A stretch of DNA of 14,917 bases, taken from NCBI GenBank assembly GCA_014380155.1, contig JACMKJ010000098.1:1-14917 (forward strand). Direction: 5' to 3'. The notes beneath the pieces were generated by a model. The model saw only the letters and a list, made by a program, of their open reading frames with translations. It was not told where the DNA came from and searched no databases. This document shows positions 9,903-14,917 of the stretch, piece after piece (the stretch's first letter is position 1; each line of letters starts with the position of its first letter). The DNA comes from Rhizobacter sp. (lineage in GTDB: Bacteria > Pseudomonadota > Gammaproteobacteria > Burkholderiales > Burkholderiaceae_C). A program made the position numbers and the translations under genes.

Positions 9903-11102
9903 ATGGCGCACATCCTGTTGGCGTGGGAGCTGGGAGCAAACCTGGGGCATGCGACGCGGCTGCGTTCCATCGCCCTGGCGCTCAAAGCACGTGGCCACCG
10001 GGTGAGCTTTGCCTTGCGAGACGTGGTGAGCACGCGCCGCCTGTTGGGCTCGGAGCTCGGCCCCACATTGCAAGCGCCACTGCGGCTCGACGCCGCGCCA
10101 CGCGCCGCATGGACTCTGGCCGATGTGTTGCTCACCTGTGGCTATGACACGCCGCAGTCGCTGAGCGGCCTGGCCGCTGCCTGGCAGCAGTTGATCGAGC
10201 TCACCGGCTGCGATCTGGTGCTGGCCGACCACGCACCGACCGCGCTGTTGGCGGCACGGCTGGCCGGGCGGCCCGCGTTGCATGTGGGTCATGGTTTCAG
10301 CATTCCGCCGCGCCAATCGCCGCTGCCCGTGTTTCGCGACTGGGCCGCCGTGTCACCCACTCACGCAGCCGAATCCGACGCGCAGGTGCTGGCCCACGTC
10401 AGCGGCGTGCTGCGGGCGCAAGGCCGGCCCGCTCTGCCACAGTTGTGCGACCTCTTCTACCCAGAGCAGACGTGGCTGTGCACCTGGCCCGAGCTGGATC
10501 ACTGCGCGGGCGCGGGCCGTGCGGCAGCCGACTACCGGGGCCCCGACTGCGAGTTTCAACCGGGCGCCGCGCCGCACTGGCCCTCCACGCCGGGGCCACG
10601 TGTGTTCGCCTATCTGCGCGCCTCGCATCCCGACCATGCCGAGGTGTTGCGTGCGTTGCATGTTCGCGGCCTGCCCACCGTGTGCTTCTTTCCGGACCGT
10701 GCGCAGTCGAAAGCGGCCGCCTTCGGATCGCCGCACATCCACTACAGCGAGCAGCCGCTCGATCTGCGGCAGGCGATGGCCGAATCCGCACTGGTGGTAT
10801 GCCACGCCGGCCAGGCGACCGTGGCGCAGGCACTGCGCGCCGGCGTGCCCTGCCTGCTGTTGCCCACGCAGTCGGAGCAATTCCTGCTGGCACGCCAGGC
10901 CGAGCGTTGTGGCGCGGCCATCAATGTGGCCTCGCGCGCGCAACCTGTCGACTACGGCGCGCTGCTTGCCGAACTCAGCACGCCGAATGGCCGGCACACG
11001 CTGGCCGCGCGCGCCATGGCGCAGAAGTACGGCGGCTTCGACCCGGCGGGGTTGATGGCGCAAATCGCCGCGGCGGCCGAGGCCCTGACTCGCCGCGAGT
11101 GA
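9903..11102 (+). CDS. GT-B fold glycosyltransferase, UGT/MGT-like
   Basis: A 399-residue protein without signal peptide, expected in the cytoplasm. The N-terminal half begins ILLAWELGANLGHATRLRSIALALKARGH, the nucleotide-fold opening with the glycine/His loop common in GT1-like and MurG-like enzymes, and has LVLADHAPTALLAARLAGRPAL at about 103-125. The C-terminal donor-binding region (about 298-340) has VVCHAGQATVAQALRAGVPCLLLP followed by a SEQFLLARQAERCGAA segment, matching the UGT pattern HxGxxxxxEAxxxGVPxxxxPxxxDQ. The acceptor half is divergent. It should transfer a sugar from a nucleotide donor, but neither sugar nor acceptor can be read from the sequence. GGAGG at 9890-9894 lies 8 bases from ATG 9903, a strong ribosome-binding site. 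The 18-base gap to the autotransporter gene suggests one transcript, and possibly a protein or surface glycan substrate. Confidence 0.85.
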   Translation: MAHILLAWELGANLGHATRLRSIALALKARGHRVSFALRDVVSTRRLLGSELGPTLQAPLRLDAAPRAAWTLADVLLTCGYDTPQSLSGLAAAWQQLIELTGCDLVLADHAPTALLAARLAGRPALHVGHGFSIPPRQSPLPVFRDWAAVSPTHAAESDAQVLAHVSGVLRAQGRPALPQLCDLFYPEQTWLCTWPELDHCAGAGRAAADYRGPDCEFQPGAAPHWPSTPGPRVFAYLRASHPDHAEVLRALHVRGLPTVCFFPDRAQSKAAAFGSPHIHYSEQPLDLRQAMAESALVVCHAGQATVAQALRAGVPCLLLPTQSEQFLLARQAERCGAAINVASRAQPVDYGALLAELSTPNGRHTLAARAMAQKYGGFDPAGLMAQIAAAAEALTRRE

Positions 11103-11108
11103 CCCTGT

Positions 11109-11136
11109 GGCCTCTACGCCTTCTGGCGTATTGGCC
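11109..11136 (+). terminator. Hairpin after the glycosyltransferase gene
   Basis: TACGCC (11115-11120) and GGCGTA (11125-11130) pair around TTCT, extended by GGCC/GGCC (11109-11112 and 11133-11136) after a two-base internal mismatch. It begins 6 bases after the glycosyltransferase stop, but no T-run follows. It probably ends or weakens transcription before urtA. Downstream, TTGGCC (11131) and TAACCT (11154) have a 17-base spacing and are a weak promoter candidate for urtA. Confidence 0.4.
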
Positions 11137-11219
11137 GAACCGGAGGGGCTGCGTAACCTGCATCCGTTCGCCTCAACAGGGGCGACAGACTGTCAAAAAC
11201 ACCCCAGGAGCGTTCGTTC

Positions 11220-12488
11220 ATGAAAAACACCCGTCGCACTTTTGCGAAGTCTCTCAGCGCCGTGGCGCTGGGCGTGGCCGCCATCGGCCTGCCCGTGTTC
11301 GCCCAGGCGCAGACCATCAAGGTTGGCGTTCTGCATTCGCTGTCGGGCACGATGGCGATTTCGGAAACCGTGTTGAAAGACGTGGCGCTGATGACCATTG
11401 ACGAGATCAACGCCAAGGGTGGCGTGCTCGGCAAGAAGCTCGAACCCGTGGTCGTCGATCCGGCTTCCAACTGGCCGCTGTTCGCTGAAAAGGCCAAGCA
11501 GCTGATCTCGCAAGACAAGGTGGCCGTGATGTTCGGCTGCTGGACCAGCGTGTCGCGCAAGTCGGTGCTGCCGGTGGTTGAAGAACTCAACGGCCTGCTG
11601 TTCTACCCGGTGCAATACGAAGGCGAAGAGCTCAGCAAGAACGTGTTCTACACCGGTGCTGCGCCCAACCAGCAAGCCATTCCCGCGGTTGAATACCTGA
11701 TGAGCAAGGCCGGTGGCGGCGCCAAGCGCTTCGTGCTGCTGGGCACCGACTACGTGTACCCGCGCACCACCAACAAGATCCTGCGCGCCTTCCTGAAGAG
11801 CAAGGGCGTGGCCGACAAAGACATCGACGAGAAGTACACACCCTTCGGTCACAGCGACTATCAAACCATCGTTGCCGACGTGAAGAAGTTTTCTGCCGGT
11901 GGCAAGACGGCTGTCATCTCCACCATCAACGGCGACTCGAACGTGCCTTTCTACAAGGAACTGGGCAACCAGGGCCTGAAGGCGACCGACGTGCCGGTGG
12001 TGGCTTTCTCGGTGGGTGAAGAAGAGCTGCGCGGTGTCGACACCAAGCCGCTGGTGGGCCACCTGGCCGCCTGGAACTACTTCATGTCGATCAAGAACCC
12101 GACCAATGAGTCGTTCAAGAAGAAGTGGGCCGACTACGCCAAGGCCAAGAAGCTGCCCGGCGCCGACAAGCCGCTGACCAATGACCCGATGGAAGCCACC
12201 TACATCGGCATCCACATGTGGGCGCAAGCGGTCACCAAGGCCAAGAGCACCGACACCGACAAGGTGATCGCTGCGATGGCCGGCCAGACCTTCCCGGCAC
12301 CGGGCGGCTTCGTGTCGACCATGGACGCGAAGAACCACCATCTGCACAAGCCGGTGTTCATCGGTGAGATCAAGGCCGACGGCCAGTTCAACGTGGTGTG
12401 GAAGACCCCCGCCCCGGTCAAGGCCAAGCCGTGGAGTCCGTACATCGAAGGCAACGACAAGAAGAAGGATGAGCCCGAAAAGAAGTAG
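11220..12488 (+). CDS. urtA: Urea ABC transporter substrate-binding protein UrtA
   Basis: A 422-residue periplasmic urea-binding protein. The signal peptide has a twin-arginine pattern (TRRTFAK at residues 4-10), a hydrophobic core and AQA-Q cleavage near residue 30, so Tat export is possible. The mature part opens with IKVGVLHSLSGTMAISE and continues with DEINAKGGVLGKKL and VVVDPASNWPLFAEKAK, all typical of UrtA/AmiC-type type I periplasmic binding proteins. Further UrtA-type markers are FGCWTSVSRKSVLPVVE, LFYPVQYEGEE, YTGAAPNQQAIPAVEYL, GTDYVYPRTTNKILR and NGDSNVPFYKE. The C-terminal tail is lysine/glutamate-rich. AGGAG at 11206-11210 lies 9 bases from the ATG. UrtA delivers urea to UrtBC, with energy from UrtDE. 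The adjacent urtB and urtC, in the usual order, confirm the call. Urt systems in other bacteria are typically nitrogen-controlled; no clear sigma-54 site was found here. Confidence 0.97.
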   Translation: MKNTRRTFAKSLSAVALGVAAIGLPVFAQAQTIKVGVLHSLSGTMAISETVLKDVALMTIDEINAKGGVLGKKLEPVVVDPASNWPLFAEKAKQLISQDKVAVMFGCWTSVSRKSVLPVVEELNGLLFYPVQYEGEELSKNVFYTGAAPNQQAIPAVEYLMSKAGGGAKRFVLLGTDYVYPRTTNKILRAFLKSKGVADKDIDEKYTPFGHSDYQTIVADVKKFSAGGKTAVISTINGDSNVPFYKELGNQGLKATDVPVVAFSVGEEELRGVDTKPLVGHLAAWNYFMSIKNPTNESFKKKWADYAKAKKLPGADKPLTNDPMEATYIGIHMWAQAVTKAKSTDTDKVIAAMAGQTFPAPGGFVSTMDAKNHHLHKPVFIGEIKADGQFNVVWKTPAPVKAKPWSPYIEGNDKKKDEPEKK

Positions 12489-12530
12489 GCCCCCCCACTC
12501 GCTCGCGCTCCTGCCCTCGAGGGGCGCCAC

Positions 12531-12560
12531 CCTGAGGACCGGCAAAGCCGGATCCTCGGG
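12531..12560 (+). other. Long hairpin in the urtA-urtB spacer
   Basis: CCTGAGGA-CCGGC on the left pairs with GCCGG-A-TCCTCGGG on the right around an AAA loop: 13 pairs with one bulged A and one G-T pair. It lies about 40 bases after the urtA stop and is preceded by a smaller GCCC/GGGC dyad near 12513-12525. The style (GC-rich spacer with stacked dyads after a stop) resembles interspersed intergenic hairpins seen in Burkholderiales; whether it is a repeated family cannot be told from one copy. Confidence 0.5.
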
Positions 12561-12575
12561 CGTTGCTTGATAGGC

Positions 12576-12615
12576 GGCTCGCTCCGCTGCCGCAGCCGCG
12601 GCGGGCGAGCCTTTT
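12576..12615 (+). terminator. Terminator-like hairpin with T-run between urtA and urtB
   Basis: GGCTCGC (12576-12582) and GCGAGCC (12605-12611) form a 7-bp stem with further GC pairing inside (CCGC with GCGG), followed at once by TTTT (12612-12615). This is the best intrinsic-terminator candidate in the window, yet it lies inside an operon, 17 bases before urtB. Partial read-through would give more UrtA than UrtB/UrtC, as suits a binding protein; RNA stabilisation of the urtA 3' end is the alternative. Confidence 0.55.
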
Positions 12616-12632
12616 CTCATGATGGGTGTTCG

Positions 12633-14243
12633 ATGCTCGTACGTCGGCTGAAATCTGTTTGGCTTGGCTTGTGGTTGTTGTGCTTGGTGTGCACGGCGCT
12701 TTCCACCCAGGCGCTCACGCGCGAACAAGCGCTGGCCCTGGTCAAGGGCGAAAACGAAGAACGCATCACGGCCCTGGCCGGCTCGCTGTCGCGAGGCGAC
12801 GAGGGCCTGGCGAAGTTTCTGCAAGCCGTGCTCGACGACGAGGTGAAGTTCAGCGCCAACGCCGCCTTCTTGGTGCGCGACGGCAAGAGCTTCGATGCCG
12901 CCACCGGTGCCGAAACGCCGCTGCCCGAAGGCGTTGAAGACGTCATCAACAGCAACCAGATGCGCCGCGAGATCGAAGGCTCGCTGGCCGCGCTGAAGCT
13001 TTTTTCCGCCGACCTGGCGGAGCGCCGGGCCGCCATCAAGGCCTTGAAAGAAGAGGCCGACGAAACCCGCTTGCCGCTGATCGAAAAGGCGCTGGCGGTG
13101 GAGGCCGACGAGTCGCTCAAGACGCAGCTGTCGCAAGTGCGCGCTGCAGTGCTGGTCTCGTCGAGCGACACCGCCAAGCGGCTCGAAGCCGCACGTGCCC
13201 TGGCCGCCAGCCTCACACCGGCCACCAAGACCTTGTTGCTCGAGCGCCTCAAGCCCGCAGCCGAAGGCGGCGAGCCCGACGTGAACGTGCGCAGCCAGCT
13301 GGAGATTGCGCTGCGCGCAGTCGAGTCGCGCCTCGCCTGGGGCGAGCGCCTGGGCGTGATGTTCACCGGCGTGAGCCTGGGCAGCATCTTGCTGCTGGTG
13401 GCGCTGGGCCTGGCCATCACCTATGGGCTGATGGGTGTCATCAACATGGCGCACGGCGAGCTGATGATGATCGGCGCCTACGCCACCTACCTGGTGCAGA
13501 ACCTGTTCAAGGCCTACCTGCCCGGCGCCTTCGATTACTACATCCTGCTCGCCATTCCCGCATCGTTCTTTGCCGCGGCGCTGGTGGGCGCGGCGCTCGA
13601 GCGCGGCGTCATCCGCTGGCTTTACGGGCGCCCGCTGGAGACGCTGCTCGCCACCTGGGGCATCAGCCTGGTGCTGATGCAGACGGTGCGCTCGATCTTC
13701 GGTGCGCAGAACGTGCAGGTGGAAAACCCGGCCTGGTTGTCGGGTGGGGTCAGTGTGCTGAGCAATCTCACTCTGCCTTTCAATCGCATCGCGATCGTCG
13801 TGTTTGCGGTGCTCGTGCTGGCCGGTGTGTCGCTGTTGATTGCGCGCACACGGCTCGGCTTGTTCGTTCGCGGTGTGACGCAGAACCGAAAGATGGCCGC
13901 CTGCGTGGGTGTGAACACGGCTCGCATCGACACCTTTGCATTTGCGCTGGGCTCGGGCATTGCGGGCCTGGCGGGTTGTGCGCTGTCTCAAGTGGGCAAC
14001 GTGGGGCCGGACCTCGGGCAGGGCTACATCGTCGACTCCTTCATGGTCGTCGTGCTCGGCGGTGTGGGCCAACTCGCCGGCACCGTGTACGCCGCGCTCG
14101 GCCTGGGTGTGCTGAACAAGTTGCTCGAAGGTTGGCAGGGCGCCGTGCTCGCCAAGATCATGGTGCTGGTCTTCATCGTGGTGTTCATCCAGAAGAGGCC
14201 GCAGGGCATCTTTGCGATGAAGGGCCGGAGTGCTGAAGCATGA
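12633..14243 (+). CDS. urtB: Urea ABC transporter permease UrtB
   Basis: A 536-residue inner-membrane permease. A signal-like hydrophobic segment (about 1-27, ending STQA-L) is followed by a soluble helical region (about 28-235), presumably periplasmic, rich in Glu/Lys/Ala, which is usual in proteobacterial UrtB. The LivH-type permease occupies about 244-530: GVSLGSILLLVALGLAITYG, the GVINMAHGELMMIGAYATY signature, ERGVIRWLYGRPLETLLATW, and the cytoplasmic loop RGVTQNRKMAACVGVNTAR that contacts the ATPases. It forms the urea channel with UrtC. The frame is open up to 12567, but ATG 12633 begins the signal segment; ATGs at 12619 and 12622 are in another frame. The ribosome-binding site is weak. 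The spacer from urtA is 144 bases; urtC starts within the urtB stop codon. Confidence 0.96.
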   Translation: MLVRRLKSVWLGLWLLCLVCTALSTQALTREQALALVKGENEERITALAGSLSRGDEGLAKFLQAVLDDEVKFSANAAFLVRDGKSFDAATGAETPLPEGVEDVINSNQMRREIEGSLAALKLFSADLAERRAAIKALKEEADETRLPLIEKALAVEADESLKTQLSQVRAAVLVSSSDTAKRLEAARALAASLTPATKTLLLERLKPAAEGGEPDVNVRSQLEIALRAVESRLAWGERLGVMFTGVSLGSILLLVALGLAITYGLMGVINMAHGELMMIGAYATYLVQNLFKAYLPGAFDYYILLAIPASFFAAALVGAALERGVIRWLYGRPLETLLATWGISLVLMQTVRSIFGAQNVQVENPAWLSGGVSVLSNLTLPFNRIAIVVFAVLVLAGVSLLIARTRLGLFVRGVTQNRKMAACVGVNTARIDTFAFALGSGIAGLAGCALSQVGNVGPDLGQGYIVDSFMVVVLGGVGQLAGTVYAALGLGVLNKLLEGWQGAVLAKIMVLVFIVVFIQKRPQGIFAMKGRSAEA

Positions 14244-14917
14244 GCGCCGTCGTTCCTCTTCCTACGGTCGCTCCGACGACGCGGCTGCTCACGCCCAAGG
14301 CCTGGATGGGCGTGCTCGCCGCACTGGCGGCAGTGCTCGTGCTCGCGCCGGTGCTCAACCTGGTGGTGCCTGCAGGCAACCTGTTCCACCTGAGCGACTA
14401 CGCTGTCAGCCTCACGGCCAAGATCATGTGCTACGCCATCTGCGCGCTCGCCATGGACTTGATCTGGGGCTACACCGGCATCTTGTCGCTCGGCCATGGC
14501 GTGTTCTTCGCACTGGGCGGCTACGCGATGGGCATGTACCTCATGCGCCAGATCGGGCGTGACGGCAACTACCAGTCTGAACTGCCCGACTTCATGGTCT
14601 TCCTCGACTGGAAAGAGCTGCCCTGGCATTGGGCCTTGAGCGACAGCTTCATCGCCACGCTCGCGCTGGTGGTGCTGGTGCCCGGCCTGCTGGCCTTCGT
14701 GTTCGGTTACTTCGCCTTCCGCTCGCGCATCAAGGGCGTGTACTTTTCCATCATCACGCAGGCGCTCACCTATGCAGCGATGCTGCTCTTCTTCCGCAAC
14801 GAAACCGGCTTCGGCGGCAACAACGGCTTCACCGATTTCAAGCGCCTGCTCGGCATCCCGCTCGCCACGCCATCGATGCGCATCACGCTGTTCGTGCTGA
14901 CGGGGCTCACGCTGATC
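14240..14917 (+). CDS. urtC: Urea ABC transporter permease UrtC (3' partial)
   Basis: The first 226 codons of the second urea permease; the reading frame is open to the window's right edge. ATG 14240 overlaps the urtB stop in ATGA, so translation is coupled. After a short cytoplasmic tail (MSAVVPLPTVAPTTRLL), a helix lies at about 22-42. LTAKIMCYAICALAMDLIWG and YTGILSLGHGVFFALGGYAMGMYL follow at about 57-97 and are diagnostic of LivM/UrtC permeases. A UrtC-type insert (DGNYQSELPDFMVFLDWKEL) leads to helices at about 135-160, then FRSRIKGVYFSIITQALTYA and NETGFGGNNGFTDFK, also UrtC-typical. It pairs with UrtB. The nucleotide-binding subunits urtD and urtE are expected beyond the edge. Confidence 0.96.
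   Translation, partial: MSAVVPLPTVAPTTRLLTPKAWMGVLAALAAVLVLAPVLNLVVPAGNLFHLSDYAVSLTAKIMCYAICALAMDLIWGYTGILSLGHGVFFALGGYAMGMYLMRQIGRDGNYQSELPDFMVFLDWKELPWHWALSDSFIATLALVVLVPGLLAFVFGYFAFRSRIKGVYFSIITQALTYAAMLLFFRNETGFGGNNGFTDFKRLLGIPLATPSMRITLFVLTGLTLI

Noticed and set aside
11103..11219. Sigma-54 (NtrC-type) promoter upstream of urtA
   Set aside because: The region was read for GG-N10-GC with TGGCAC/TTGC flanks; several GG and GC pairs occur, but none has the right spacing and flanks.
12567..12632. Longer N-terminus for urtB from 12567
   Set aside because: It would start inside the terminator-like hairpin region and place 22 charged residues before a normal signal segment that begins at ATG 12633.
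11193..14072. A 959-codon open frame on the minus strand opposite urtA-urtB
   Set aside because: It is antisense to two securely identified urt genes, crosses their hairpin spacer, and its translation is rich in His, Arg, Gln and Gly with no domain, as expected from reading GC-rich codons backwards.

Overview
The window is a GC-rich, densely coded stretch of a Gram-negative chromosome. Codon use, the urt gene style, the CcmI-type domain and the hairpin-rich intergenic spacers suggest a betaproteobacterium of the order Burkholderiales (Rubrivivax/Leptothrix/Comamonadaceae neighbourhood). That placement is a judgement from sequence character, not a search. No tRNA, rRNA, CRISPR array, insertion sequence or integrase was seen, and no gene-free gap exceeds 300 bases (the longest is about 234, at 8160-8393).

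Layout. (1) Bases 2-4160 hold a two-component system. The hybrid sensor kinase is cut at its 5' end by the window edge. Its input region looks like an NCS1 nucleobase:cation symporter, followed by an eight-cysteine cluster, two more membrane helices, HisKA, HATPase, a receiver and a degenerate HPt-like tail. Its 3' end overlaps or abuts a REC-LuxR response regulator. (2) Bases 4198-5843 hold two small membrane-anchored proteins of unclear role. One joins a DUF2007-like domain to a repeat domain with acidic DxNxDG loops. The other is a TPR-less CcmI/CycH-like protein. (3) Bases 5862-8159 on the minus strand hold a tight two-gene unit: an exported OmpA-family protein and, 6 bases downstream, an exported caspase-like (peptidase C14) protein with Sel1-like repeats. 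It converges on the CcmI-like gene at a shared hairpin. (4) Bases 8394-11102 hold an autotransporter-barrel outer-membrane protein with a short passenger and, 18 bases later, a GT-B (UGT-like) glycosyltransferase. (5) Bases 11220 to the window end hold the start of a urea ABC transporter operon, urtA-urtB-urtC, with urtC cut by the window edge. A hairpin-rich spacer separates urtA from urtB, while urtB and urtC overlap by four bases.

How they may work together. UrtA captures urea in the periplasm and UrtB/UrtC form the membrane channel; the ATPases UrtD/UrtE would be expected just beyond the window. The transporter-like sensor kinase and its LuxR-type regulator lie about 7 kb upstream on the same strand and could sense urea, purines or their breakdown products and control nitrogen scavenging. 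That link is inferred from proximity and domain type. The middle block (Ca-loop repeat protein, CcmI-like protein, OmpA/caspase pair, autotransporter/glycosyltransferase pair) is an envelope-directed accessory region with no obvious metabolic link to urea.
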